This document shows, in pieces, positions 8,771-18,028 of a stretch of DNA of 33,082 nucleotides; the stretch's first letter is position 1; every line of letters begins with the position of its first letter. The notes beneath the pieces are model-generated. The model ran no database searches. It was not told the DNA's origin and saw nothing but the letters and a program-made list of their open reading frames with translations. This DNA comes from Candidatus Omnitrophota bacterium (GTDB lineage: Bacteria > Omnitrophota > Gorgyraeia > Duberdicusellales > 4484-171), in NCBI GenBank assembly GCA_028703535.1, contig JAQVMQ010000012.1:1-33082 (forward strand), written 5' to 3'. The position numbers and the translations under genes were made by a program.

Positions 8771-9862
8771 ATGCTATTCAGAAAAAATATTTTGTTTTCA
8801 ACAACACGTCAATGGAATCCGGGGGATGAGTTCATATTGCATGGGATTATTCGTTTGTTTAAATATATTTTAGATGATTTTAATCCTGTTATTTTTAACA
8901 GAAATCCAGAAATAAAACATCCGGAGGGTTGCGAATTCAACCTGCAGCTTAAACTGCCGTCATTTAACACAAAATTTATACGTTCCGGTAATTATGATAA
9001 TTCGTTTAAAAAGAAACTTATCAAAGATGATTTTATTGATCTTGTAGTATTTGCGGGGACTCCGGAGTGGGCGGGTAAAAAAATGAAAGTTCTATACAGG
9101 TTTATAAGAAAGCATTCTTTATCGACTATTTATTTAGGGATAGGCGCAGGATCAAAGGATTTTACCTTTGAAGATATAGATGCCGAGTATAAAAGGATTA
9201 TTAATAAATCATTATTGATAACTGTACGTGATAGTATAACTGAAAAAGCTTTAAAATTTCTTGCTCCTGTATATCTTCCGTGTCCTGCTTTTCTGGCTGT
9301 GCCGGACGAACGCGAGAAGGAAGTTAAGGCGGTAAAAAAAGTAGGACTTATCTATATGGCGGATACCGGTGTCAGATCAAATTCTCTAAGTGAAGATATG
9401 TATTATTTTTTATTAAGCTTCTATGAGATAATTATAAGTAAATTTTCTGATAACATCAAATTTGAGTTTGTGTGTCATTATGTGAACGAACTGGCGTTCT
9501 TTGAACGTGATTTTCCTGAGAGAGTTTGTCATTACTCATATGATTCAAAGGACTATATTGATATATACAGTAAGTTTGATCTTGTTGTGGGGCCGAGAGT
9601 TCATGGCATAGGCCTGGCGGCATCATTGGGTATACCCGGTATAAATATCCAGCATGATGCTCGTGCTTGTACTTGTTCGGCTTTTATGTCTGAAATTATC
9701 GATGCATCTGCCGGAATAGGGAAAGCAATTGAGATTTTTGATAATATGCTCATTCGAGTAAGGAATGATAACCTAAGTTCTAAAATACTTTTTCGCAAGA
9801 GAGAAGTTTTTAATGAATATATTGAACTTTTGAAACCGATACTGATAGATTATTTTAAATAA
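8771..9862 (+). CDS. Polysaccharide pyruvyl transferase family protein
   Basis: N-terminal 'NPGDEFILHGIIRL' and C-terminal 'VVGPRVHGIGLAASLGIPGINI'. Start refined from 8732 to the ATG at 8771 (RBS aaagga). Confidence 0.8.
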   Translation: MLFRKNILFSTTRQWNPGDEFILHGIIRLFKYILDDFNPVIFNRNPEIKHPEGCEFNLQLKLPSFNTKFIRSGNYDNSFKKKLIKDDFIDLVVFAGTPEWAGKKMKVLYRFIRKHSLSTIYLGIGAGSKDFTFEDIDAEYKRIINKSLLITVRDSITEKALKFLAPVYLPCPAFLAVPDEREKEVKAVKKVGLIYMADTGVRSNSLSEDMYYFLLSFYEIIISKFSDNIKFEFVCHYVNELAFFERDFPERVCHYSYDSKDYIDIYSKFDLVVGPRVHGIGLAASLGIPGINIQHDARACTCSAFMSEIIDASAGIGKAIEIFDNMLIRVRNDNLSSKILFRKREVFNEYIELLKPILIDYFK

Positions 9863-9992
9863 AACATTTTTGGTTCTTTTTTCCTGATGCTATAGTCTTG
9901 TTTTTGTTGTAGCTTAAAGGTTCTAATGTATAATAATAGCTGTTAATTGCTGCGGATGAAAAGTGTTAAATAAGTTGATATAAGAAGGTCTT

Positions 9993-11237
9993 ATGGCAGG
10001 CTATGATGTTGTTGTTGTAGGGGGCGGGGCATCGGGGATGATGGCGGCTATTATGGCAGGTACGCGTAATAAGCGTGTTTTATTGATAGAAAGAAATAAC
10101 GGGTTGGGTAAGAAACTGCTTATGACCGGAAATGGAAGATGTAATATTACTAATTTTAGTGATATCGAGAGTTTTTTGTCTAAATTCTCCGGTACACCTG
10201 ATTTTTTGCGAAATGCTTTTTCTAAATTTTTTAATACTGAGCTGATTGCGTTTTTTGAGAATTCAGGGCTAAAGTTTAAAACCGCTGATGACGGGAGTTT
10301 AAGGGTTTTCCCGATTACTGATAGAGCAGCGGATGTTCTTAAGATATTGGATTTCCGGTTAAGAGATGGAAATGTAGATATTGTATTTAATGAGCGGGTC
10401 AAAAAAGTATTTCTCAAAAATGGGACAGTCTGTGGTGTTATGACTTTTTCAGGAAAAGTCTTTGATGCTAAAAAAATAGTCCTTGCGACAGGCGGGTGTT
10501 CATATCCGGGCACAGGGTCGACAGGAGATGGTTATAATATAGCTAAAGCGTTAGGGCATAAAGTTGTAGCCGCTGTTCCTGCTTTGGTGCCGGTATGTAT
10601 TAAAGAGCCGTTTGCAAGGGATTGGCAGGGTATAACGTTAAAAAATATCAGATTAACTGTTTTTGCCGATAATAAGAAAATGATATCATGCTGTGGGGAT
10701 ATCTTGTTTACGCATTTTGGTTTATCCGGGCCTTTAATACTTGATGTTAGTTTCGATATTGTCAAAGCACTAAGGCTGAAAAAAACTGTTGAACTCGGTA
10801 TTGATTTTTATAACAAGTCGGGCAATTTCGATAATCTGGAGACGGAACTGATCAAATTATTTACTGTTGCTTCCAAAAAGAGTATTAAAAATGTTTGTCG
10901 TAAATTTTTGCCGTTACGAATGATCTCAGGGTTTTTAGATTATTGCAAAATTAATTCAGGGCAAATGGTTTCATATATCACTGTTGATGAACGCAGACGT
11001 TTGACTAATGCTTTATCAGATTTAAGATTGACGGTTACAAAGCCGTTATCTGTAAAAGATGCAGTCGTTACGGCCGGAGGGGTTGATTTGAAAGAAATAG
11101 ATCCTAGAACTATGGGCTCTAAAATCATTAATGGTCTTTATTTTGCCGGTGAATTACTGAATATTGATGCGAAAACCGGAGGGTATAATCTGCAGGCAGC
11201 ATTTTCGACCGGTTGGGTTTGCGGGATGAGTGTTTAG
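9993..11237 (+). CDS. HI0933/YhiN-family NAD(P)/FAD-dependent oxidoreductase
   Basis: DVVVVGGGASGMMAAIMAGTRNKRVLLIERN.GLGKKLLMTGNGRCNITN; C-terminal 'AGELLNIDAKTGGYNLQAAFSTGWVCG'. Confidence 0.93.
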   Translation: MAGYDVVVVGGGASGMMAAIMAGTRNKRVLLIERNNGLGKKLLMTGNGRCNITNFSDIESFLSKFSGTPDFLRNAFSKFFNTELIAFFENSGLKFKTADDGSLRVFPITDRAADVLKILDFRLRDGNVDIVFNERVKKVFLKNGTVCGVMTFSGKVFDAKKIVLATGGCSYPGTGSTGDGYNIAKALGHKVVAAVPALVPVCIKEPFARDWQGITLKNIRLTVFADNKKMISCCGDILFTHFGLSGPLILDVSFDIVKALRLKKTVELGIDFYNKSGNFDNLETELIKLFTVASKKSIKNVCRKFLPLRMISGFLDYCKINSGQMVSYITVDERRRLTNALSDLRLTVTKPLSVKDAVVTAGGVDLKEIDPRTMGSKIINGLYFAGELLNIDAKTGGYNLQAAFSTGWVCGMSV

Positions 11238-11370
11238 CCGGAGAGTTTTACAATATATAATTTTATGGTTTTGATGTTTTAAGTTTAAGCTGTATGTGTT
11301 TTTTGGATTTTTGCCGGAAGAATAAAAAACGGCCGATGTTTTTTTAGTTAATATGGTAAAATAAGAATAT

Positions 11371-12258
11371 ATGGAAAATAGAACTAATAAAGCAAATAAA
11401 ATTACTTTTTTGGGTTTATTGGTTAATATCTTTTTAACTTTATTTAAGTTGTTTGCCGGGATTGCCGGTAAAAGTACTGCGATGCTTGCTGATGCTTTTC
11501 ACTCTTTATCGGACTTTGCTACGGATATTATTATTTTACTGGGTTTCAGGTTTGTTGATAAGCCGGTTGATAAATCACATGATTACGGGCATGGTAAGAT
11601 AGAGACATTATTGTCGGTTATTATCGGCGTTCTTCTGGGGTTTGTGGGGGCCGGTATTTTTCGCGCGGGTATTGACCGTATTTGGGATGCTTATAATGGT
11701 TATACTATACCGGCACCGAAATGGATAGCATTTTACGCGGCAATTGTTTCCATATTAACCAAAGAAAGCTTATATCATTATACGAATATTGTAGGCAAGA
11801 AAATAAACAGTCAGGCTATTATAGCAAATGCGTGGCATCATCGGTCCGACGCGCTTTCTTCCGTGGGTGCTTTGTTGGGAATAGGCGGAGCTATTTTTCT
11901 CGGCGAGCAATGGTATATACTTGATCCGATCGCTGCTGTTGTAGTGAGCTTTTTTATTGTTAAGACGGCTGTTGTGATATCTTTTAACGCGTTTAATGAA
12001 CTTACCGAGGCTTCGTTGAGCGATGAGACGGAGCATAAGATATTGGATATTATTAGGGGTGTGTCAGGCATAAGCTCGCCTCATAATTTAAGGACAAGGC
12101 GTATAGGCAATTACATAGCCATAGATGTTCATGTAAGAGTCGATAAAAGGATGAATATTACTGAGGCGCATGATATTTCCGTAAAGGTAGAAGATAGGAT
12201 AAAAGAAGAGTTTGGCGAAGGTACTTTTATTTTGGTACATGTCGAGCCGGAACATTAA
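11371..12258 (+). CDS. Cation diffusion facilitator (CDF) transporter
   Basis: STAMLADAFHSLSDFATDIIILLGFR, DYGHGKIETL, AWHHRSDALSSVGALLGIGGA, C-terminal 'HNLRTRRIGNYIAIDVHVRVD'. Confidence 0.94.
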   Translation: MENRTNKANKITFLGLLVNIFLTLFKLFAGIAGKSTAMLADAFHSLSDFATDIIILLGFRFVDKPVDKSHDYGHGKIETLLSVIIGVLLGFVGAGIFRAGIDRIWDAYNGYTIPAPKWIAFYAAIVSILTKESLYHYTNIVGKKINSQAIIANAWHHRSDALSSVGALLGIGGAIFLGEQWYILDPIAAVVVSFFIVKTAVVISFNAFNELTEASLSDETEHKILDIIRGVSGISSPHNLRTRRIGNYIAIDVHVRVDKRMNITEAHDISVKVEDRIKEEFGEGTFILVHVEPEH

Positions 12259-12291
12259 TATTAAAACAAAATATAAATTTTGGGTATAAAT

Positions 12292-12579
12292 ATGAATAAA
12301 GTCTTTTTTATCGTTGAAATAGGGAGAATTTTTGATAAGGATAAATATGACTATTATATAAAAAATGTTGGTGGAATAATAAATTCTTTTGGAGGAAGAT
12401 ATATAGTGCGGAGTAACGATGTAGTTTCGTTTACAGGCGATGCGCCGCAAAGATGCATTATTGTTGAGTTTACTTCTCAAGACGCTGCAGATCGATGTTT
12501 TTCATCTGCTGAATATTTGAAGATCAAACATTTTAGAGAAGAAAGCACCGACTCACGCGCTTTTTTTGTTAGAGCTTAA
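12292..12579 (+). CDS. DUF1330-like small protein
   Basis: 'YDYYIKNVGGIINSFGGRYIVR...RCIIVEFTSQDAADRCFSSAEYLKIKHFR', dimeric ferredoxin-like fold pattern. Confidence 0.75.
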   Translation: MNKVFFIVEIGRIFDKDKYDYYIKNVGGIINSFGGRYIVRSNDVVSFTGDAPQRCIIVEFTSQDAADRCFSSAEYLKIKHFREESTDSRAFFVRA

Positions 12580-12608
12580 TATGAGTTTTTGAATAAGGAT
12601 GTATTAGA

Positions 12609-12938
12609 ATGTGCACAATAATTCTTTTAACTATCTCAAATATTTTTATGACTTTTGCGTGGTATGGGCATTTGAAATACAAGAGCGCGCCACTATTTAC
12701 CGTAATAGTCTTGAGTTGGATGATAGCTTTTTTTGAGTATTGTTTCCAGGTGCCGGCAAACCGTATAGGGCATGGTGTCTTTAATGCCGCACAATTGAAG
12801 ATTTTACAAGAGGTTATTACGCTTATTGTATTTTCTATTTTTTCTGTATTATATTTGAAAGAAGAAATGCGATGGAATTATATTGTAGGTTTTATGCTTA
12901 TGGTCGCGGCAGTTTTTTTTATTTTTAAAAAATGGTGA
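12609..12938 (+). CDS. DUF486 / DMT-like small membrane protein
   Basis: Four hydrophobic helices; 'MTFAWYGHLKY...SWMIAFFEYCFQVPANRIGHGVFNAAQLKILQEVITLIVFSIFSVLYLKE'. Confidence 0.85.
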   Translation: MCTIILLTISNIFMTFAWYGHLKYKSAPLFTVIVLSWMIAFFEYCFQVPANRIGHGVFNAAQLKILQEVITLIVFSIFSVLYLKEEMRWNYIVGFMLMVAAVFFIFKKW

Positions 12939-12942
12939 AATT

Positions 12943-13944
12943 TTGAAGATTGATATTAGATCTTATAAATTGTTTTTTATATTTATTGTTTTAGGCGTTA
13001 CGCTGTTTTCCGGCAACGTTAAGGCCCGGGCTGATGAACTTGAGGATTATAAGATCAAGATTGGAGTTGCCTGGCAGGGTTCTGCTGACATGCAGGACCG
13101 TTTGTCTGCCGGTTTGCTTAATAAGCTGAAGGCTGAAGCTCCGCAGATAGAAATCGAATGGCAAAAAGAATTGAAAGATATGGAGGCTCTTGACGTTGTA
13201 GTAAAACGTTTTGAAAAAGAAAAAGACGGGATGGTTATTTTACGTTCTAATGGCGCTGTATATTTGAGAGACAATCCACCGTCTATTCCGGCCTTTATAG
13301 GAGGCTGTAACGACCCTTTTATGCTTGGCGTTGTGGGCGGGATTAACAGCTCTCAAGGTATGATAACGGGTGTTACTTATGCCTTGTCGTATAATTCTAT
13401 TTTTTTAACATTCAAGAGATTATTTCCCAAGATGAGTTCTTTATTATTAATATATGAGGAAGGTCATCCCGGTGCGCTTGTGGATAGAGCAGGTACAAAA
13501 AAGGCTGCGCAGGGTTATGGGATTAGATATAATGAAGTAGGCATATCGAATATGCAGGAACGCTTGGATGCAGTTAATGAGTGGAAAGACAAGGTTACGG
13601 CTATAGTCTTGGCTAATAATTCGTTGGTTTTTGATAATACCGGCCCGGTAGTAGAAGCTGCAGGGGAGACGCCTGTATTGGCTTATAGCGATGCGGCGGT
13701 CAAGGACGGCGCATTATGCGGGTTCTCGGCTAATGACGAGAAGCTCGGTGAAATCCTAGCCGAAAGTATAATTGATGTGTTTTTAAACGGCAAAGAAATT
13801 AAGGATATTCCGATAAAATATGATGAAAGCCCTGAAGTTTATTTAAATTTAAGAACTGCTGATAAATATCGCCTTTTAGTCCCGCCGTCAGTATTAAAGA
13901 TATCCATTATTGTAGATGGTGGCAATATCTCCGCGCAAGAGTAA
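12943..13944 (+). CDS. ABC-type substrate-binding-like periplasmic protein (ABC_sub_bind / periplasmic-binding fold), no transporter partner nearby
   Basis: Signal peptide; 'GGINSSQGMITGVTYALSYNSIFLTFKRLFPKMSSLLLIYEE...PVLAYSDAAVKDGALCGFSANDEKLGEILAE'. TTG start. Confidence 0.65.
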   Translation: MKIDIRSYKLFFIFIVLGVTLFSGNVKARADELEDYKIKIGVAWQGSADMQDRLSAGLLNKLKAEAPQIEIEWQKELKDMEALDVVVKRFEKEKDGMVILRSNGAVYLRDNPPSIPAFIGGCNDPFMLGVVGGINSSQGMITGVTYALSYNSIFLTFKRLFPKMSSLLLIYEEGHPGALVDRAGTKKAAQGYGIRYNEVGISNMQERLDAVNEWKDKVTAIVLANNSLVFDNTGPVVEAAGETPVLAYSDAAVKDGALCGFSANDEKLGEILAESIIDVFLNGKEIKDIPIKYDESPEVYLNLRTADKYRLLVPPSVLKISIIVDGGNISAQE

Positions 13945-14048
13945 CTATCTCCACTAATTTCGTATTTTTTTGGGTCTTATCTTGAAAAATACCAGAAAAT
14001 AAGTTATAATAAGGTATTATACAGACAAAATTGCAAATAGGAGGATGT

Positions 14049-14762
14049 ATGGTTAGAAATCCTGTTATGACAACAAGAGAATTGGCGTCGTATATTAAGT
14101 TAAATGAGAAGACTGTAATTCGCATGGCGCAAGATGGAAAGATCCCAGGGGTTAAAATAGGTAACCAGTGGCGTTTTCATTTGGAAACGATAGACAGGTA
14201 TTTACAGTCGGATCTTATGGATTCTTCAGATCGTGATCTTGATCTTATCATAAGTACAAGAGATGAGATCATTCCTTTATCAAGGTTAACTGCGTCGGAA
14301 TTCATAAAAATAGATTCCAAGGCCGGGACATCTAAAGAAGTGCTTGATGAGTTGGTGCAGATTGCCAGTAACGGAAACTTAATTCATGATAAAAATACGC
14401 TTATTAAAGAATTGAAAAAAAGGGAGAAAATGCTAAGTACTGCCGTGGGTAACGGGGTAGCTTTTCCTCATCCTCGTAACCCATCATCTGAGATCTTTCG
14501 GGAACCCAAAATTGTTATTGTCTGTCTTAAAAACGGTATCCAGTGGCATGCGCCTGATAATAAGCCGGTAAGTATATTTTTTATGCCTTGTGCGCTTAAT
14601 GAGTTTGTGCATGTAAGGCTTTTGGCAAGAATATCGCGTCTGCTGCATGCTAAAGGTGTTGTAGAGCAAATACTTGCGGCAGGCAGTAATGAAGATATTA
14701 TGCGTATATTAATGGAATTTGATAAGAGATATTTAATGCTCATCAAAGGAAGAATAGAATAA
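14049..14762 (+). CDS. Excisionase-type HTH fused to PTS EIIA(Ntr)-like domain
   Basis: 'MTTRELASYIKLNEKTVIRMAQDGKIPGVKIGNQWRFHLETIDRYL' (HTH_17) followed by 'LIKELKKREKMLSTAVGNGVAFPHPRNP' (EIIA with phosphorylatable His). Start refined to ATG 14049 after 'aggagg'. Confidence 0.88.
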   Translation: MVRNPVMTTRELASYIKLNEKTVIRMAQDGKIPGVKIGNQWRFHLETIDRYLQSDLMDSSDRDLDLIISTRDEIIPLSRLTASEFIKIDSKAGTSKEVLDELVQIASNGNLIHDKNTLIKELKKREKMLSTAVGNGVAFPHPRNPSSEIFREPKIVIVCLKNGIQWHAPDNKPVSIFFMPCALNEFVHVRLLARISRLLHAKGVVEQILAAGSNEDIMRILMEFDKRYLMLIKGRIE

Positions 14763-14783
14763 ATATATATTAAGGAATTCTGT

Positions 14784-16430
14784 ATGAATATACTTTTGTT
14801 GGTAGGTGTTTCATTATTTTTGGGGATACTTGGCGGTAATTTTTTCAAGCTTATCAGGGTGCCGCAGGTTGTAGGGTACATAATTATAGGCGTGTTTTTG
14901 GGCAGTTCGGTGTTTGGTGTTTTTGATTCTCAGGAACTTGAAGTTTTTGCTCCGTTAATTAATTTTATATTAGGTATTATAGGTTTTTTGATCGGGGCGG
15001 AATTGAAGAGTGAGGTTTTTAAGAAATACGGTAAGTCTATCTATTTTATCCTTATAAGTGAGGGGATGCTTGCGTTTATTCTTGTTTTTGCCGCGGTTAC
15101 GCTTGTTACTAAAAAGATCTATTTGGGATTGCTTTTCGGGGCAATAGCATCAGCTACTGATCCGGCGTCGACTGTTAATGTCTTATGGGAATATAAGTCG
15201 CGCGGCCCTTTGACTACTACGTTGACATCTATCGTTGCGCTTGATGATGGGCTGGCACTTATTTTATATGGGCTTGTAAGTGTATTTTCAAAAGCTATGA
15301 TTGCTAATGAAAGTTATTCATTATTAGGATTGATAGGCGGGCCGTTAGTGGAATTGTTTAAATGTGTCTTAGTAGGCGCATTAGCCGGTATAATATTGGT
15401 ACGAATCATTGCGAGATTTGCGAAAGACGCAGTTTTGTCTCTTTCGCTGGGGGCGGTGGCTGTTGTTGTCGGGTTATCAATATATCTTCATTTGGATTTG
15501 ATTCTTACCAGTATGATAATGGGTGCTGTTATCACGAATATTATTCCCAAAATAAGTGAAGCTTTGTTTGCCAGAATAAAAGAATTAACTGTACCTTTAT
15601 ATGTTTTTTTCTTTGTTTTTGTCGGTGCAAGTCTTGATATACATGTTTTTAAACAAGTTTCTCTTATAATGATAGTTGTTGTTTATTTATTTAGCCGCAG
15701 TGCCGGTAAGATATTTGGAGCAATGTTCGGTGGCTGGTTGGCGAAAGCTAAAAAAACTGTTACCTTGTATAGCGGGTTGTGTCTTTTTACGCAGGGAGGA
15801 GTTGCAATAGGGCTTGCTATGTCTATAAGTCATAATTTTACAAGGATAGGCCCTAACGCCGCGCAAGTGGGTTCTATTATTGTGACTGTTGTCGCGGCGA
15901 CTACTTTTGTTGTTCAATTGATCGGGCCTATATTTGTTAAGTTTGGGATTGTCAAGGCAGATGAGGCGTGGCGGAATGTCACGGAAGAAGACATAATAGA
16001 AAACAGCAGAGTAAGTGATTTTATGCGCGAAGATTTTTCTTTTATTAAAGAAAATGAGAATTTTGATAAGATTATGGAAGTCGTTCAGGAAAGAGACGCA
16101 TATCATTTTCCGGTAGTTAATAATAGAGGTGAGCTTACTGGGCTGATCTCTTTGGGGGGATTAAGAAGTATTTTAAGAGAAACACAGTTGAGTAATGTTA
16201 TTTTGGCTAAAGATGTCGCCGCGCCTGTAAGGACTTTTCTCTATCCCGGACAGCCGTTAAGAGAAGCTTTTGAGATATTCGATAAAAAACAGCTGGACTA
16301 TCTACCTGTTGTCAAAGATGAGGACTCCAGAAAAATAGTAGGTGTACTGGAATATCGTGCTTTAACCAAAAGTGTAAGCCGAAAGACTTTAGAGCGTCAA
16401 AAAAGTCTTGATGCTACGAATCCCGCATAA
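14784..16430 (+). CDS. Cation:proton antiporter (CPA family) with C-terminal CBS-domain pair
   Basis: 'ASATDPASTVNVLWEYKSRGPLTTTLTSIVALDDGLALILYG' antiporter core; C-terminal 'VVQERDAYHFPVVNNRGELTGLISLGGLR...EAFEIFDKKQLDYLPVVKDEDSRKIVGVLEYRAL'. Confidence 0.92.
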   Translation: MNILLLVGVSLFLGILGGNFFKLIRVPQVVGYIIIGVFLGSSVFGVFDSQELEVFAPLINFILGIIGFLIGAELKSEVFKKYGKSIYFILISEGMLAFILVFAAVTLVTKKIYLGLLFGAIASATDPASTVNVLWEYKSRGPLTTTLTSIVALDDGLALILYGLVSVFSKAMIANESYSLLGLIGGPLVELFKCVLVGALAGIILVRIIARFAKDAVLSLSLGAVAVVVGLSIYLHLDLILTSMIMGAVITNIIPKISEALFARIKELTVPLYVFFFVFVGASLDIHVFKQVSLIMIVVVYLFSRSAGKIFGAMFGGWLAKAKKTVTLYSGLCLFTQGGVAIGLAMSISHNFTRIGPNAAQVGSIIVTVVAATTFVVQLIGPIFVKFGIVKADEAWRNVTEEDIIENSRVSDFMREDFSFIKENENFDKIMEVVQERDAYHFPVVNNRGELTGLISLGGLRSILRETQLSNVILAKDVAAPVRTFLYPGQPLREAFEIFDKKQLDYLPVVKDEDSRKIVGVLEYRALTKSVSRKTLERQKSLDATNPA

Positions 16431-16517
16431 ACATTTACATTTGTAAAGTTTTATTTAGAAAAAACTATGCTATATTGTTTTATATGTTAATTAACGTGTA
16501 GAGGGAGGTGTATTGTT

Positions 16518-16955
16518 ATGGATGATTTTATGAATGCGGCAATAGAAGAAGCGATGAAAGGGCTGGCAGAAGGAGGAATACCTATCGGAGCCGTTATTGT
16601 TCACAGAGATAAAATAATAGGTCGCGGGCATAACAGGCGTATACAGAAAAATAGTGTTATACTTCATGCGGAGATGGATGCTTTTGAGAACGCCGGACGT
16701 CAACCGGCATCTGTATACAAAGAATGTACTTTGTATACTACACTTTCGCCGTGCGCTATGTGTTCGGGCGCTGCCGTTTTATACGGCGTTAGAAAGGTCG
16801 TGATAGGTGAGAATAAGACTTTTATGGGTAAAGAAGATTATCTTCGTTTAAATGGGATAGATACGGAAGTCTTGCAAGATGAAAATTGTATAAATATGAT
16901 GAAAGAGTTTATTGCTGAAAATTCTGAGGTGTGGCATGAGGATATTGGTGTTTAG
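16518..16955 (+). CDS. Cytosine/nucleoside deaminase, yeast FCY1-like
   Basis: Zinc motifs HAEMDAFEN and LSPCAMCSGAAVLYG; also 'RGHNRRIQKNSVILHAE', 'VYKECTLYTTLSPC' and C-terminal 'WHEDIG' resembling yeast Fcy1. Confidence 0.9.
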   Translation: MDDFMNAAIEEAMKGLAEGGIPIGAVIVHRDKIIGRGHNRRIQKNSVILHAEMDAFENAGRQPASVYKECTLYTTLSPCAMCSGAAVLYGVRKVVIGENKTFMGKEDYLRLNGIDTEVLQDENCINMMKEFIAENSEVWHEDIGV

Positions 16956-18028
16956 ACTGTTCTTTTAAGTTCGTTAAATATTATTTGAGAGAGATTCGTC
17001 CTGTTTATTGTAACTTTTACTTTTGAATCTTTTGTCGTGATTATTGTTTTGGTTTCTTTTGTGTCCCACGGGGTTTCGCTTAAAGTTATCCCCATAAATG
17101 ACATCTGCTTGACCAGATTATATATTATTTGTGTAAGATCTTTGGTATAGCTTCCCGAAAAGATTATTTCATCTATCCCTTCGAGTATTGAGAGCGCCTC
17201 ACCGATGTATTTCAATATTTGTGATTCGTATATCTTAAAAGCCAGTGTTATTTTTTTATCCTTACCGTATAAAGGTGTAAGCTCTGCAACAGAGAGGTTG
17301 TATCCTGTTATCCCGAAGAATCCGCTTTCATTTTTTAATATCTGATCTATCTGATAAAGCGAAAAGCCGTGATTTTTCATTAGAAAAAGGATCATGCCAA
17401 GGTCAACGTCTCCGCATGATGTTTGTGACATTATGCCTTCAAGCGGAGTGCGCCCAAGACTTATCGAATAAGGTTTATTATTTTTTATAGCACATACGGT
17501 AGACTGTTTATCCAGGATTATTGAAATAAGTTTGACTTGTTTTTTTACAAGATCGGAGTTTGCTTTATGGTATAGCCCATGGAATCCGTATTTTTTTATA
17601 TTATTCTTTTTTTGGATGTCCCATGGGAGTGAATAGTATTTTTTTGTTTTAGGAAGGCAATTGAAAAAAGAAGTATCGAAGAATGCTATAAGCGGGATTT
17701 TTTTCGATGATTGAACAAATGCCTTCAAAAGACGCAGTATGAAAGAGATATAGAGCGGTGAAAAGTCTATGAGCTGTAAGAATTTTTTTAAGAATTCCTT
17801 GTCAATTTTAGCGGGAGAAGAGAAAATGTCGCCGCCAAAAGCGATCTTGAAACAAATTGCGTCTATGCGTTCTTTGCCGTCAGGATGCTCTAATATTTTT
17901 AAAAGCTCATTAGGCACTTCCGATTCTTCAACACCGGTGAGTATGAGATTACCTGATGAGAGTGGATTTTTATTATTAAAATAAGTTATTTTTATTTCTT
18001 TTAGGGCAGGTTCAATTATTATTACCAT
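16952..18028 (-). CDS. Degenerate acetate-kinase-family (ASKHA) protein
   Basis: 'FFDTSFFNCLP', 'KKYGFHGLYHKA', 'RTPLEGIMSQTSCGDVDLGMILFLM' align with acetate kinase, but several catalytic residues are missing. Start refined to ATG 18028 (aaggag RBS). Confidence 0.85.
   Translation of the reverse strand: MVIIIEPALKEIKITYFNNKNPLSSGNLILTGVEESEVPNELLKILEHPDGKERIDAICFKIAFGGDIFSSPAKIDKEFLKKFLQLIDFSPLYISFILRLLKAFVQSSKKIPLIAFFDTSFFNCLPKTKKYYSLPWDIQKKNNIKKYGFHGLYHKANSDLVKKQVKLISIILDKQSTVCAIKNNKPYSISLGRTPLEGIMSQTSCGDVDLGMILFLMKNHGFSLYQIDQILKNESGFFGITGYNLSVAELTPLYGKDKKITLAFKIYESQILKYIGEALSILEGIDEIIFSGSYTKDLTQIIYNLVKQMSFMGITLSETPWDTKETKTIITTKDSKVKVTINRTNLSQIIFNELKRTV

Noticed and set aside
10001-10513. 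170-aa minus-strand ORF
   Set aside because: Antisense shadow of the YhiN-family FAD gene; no independent motif.
12088-12480. 130-aa minus-strand ORF
   Set aside because: Antisense to the CDF and DUF1330 genes; composition looks like random AT-rich translation.
12943-13944. Idea that the orphan substrate-binding protein forms a transport operon with its neighbours
   Set aside because: The upstream DUF1330 and DUF486 proteins are not ABC components and no ATPase or permease is adjacent.
14468-14881. 137-aa minus-strand ORF
   Set aside because: Antisense to the HTH-EIIA gene and spanning the antiporter start; no motif.
15687-16106. 139-aa minus-strand ORF
   Set aside because: Antisense to the antiporter; no motif or RBS.
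16434-16447. TTTACA-TT-TGTAAA palindrome after the antiporter gene
   Set aside because: Short AT-rich palindrome expected by chance in this base composition; only weakly resembles the 8531 inverted repeat.
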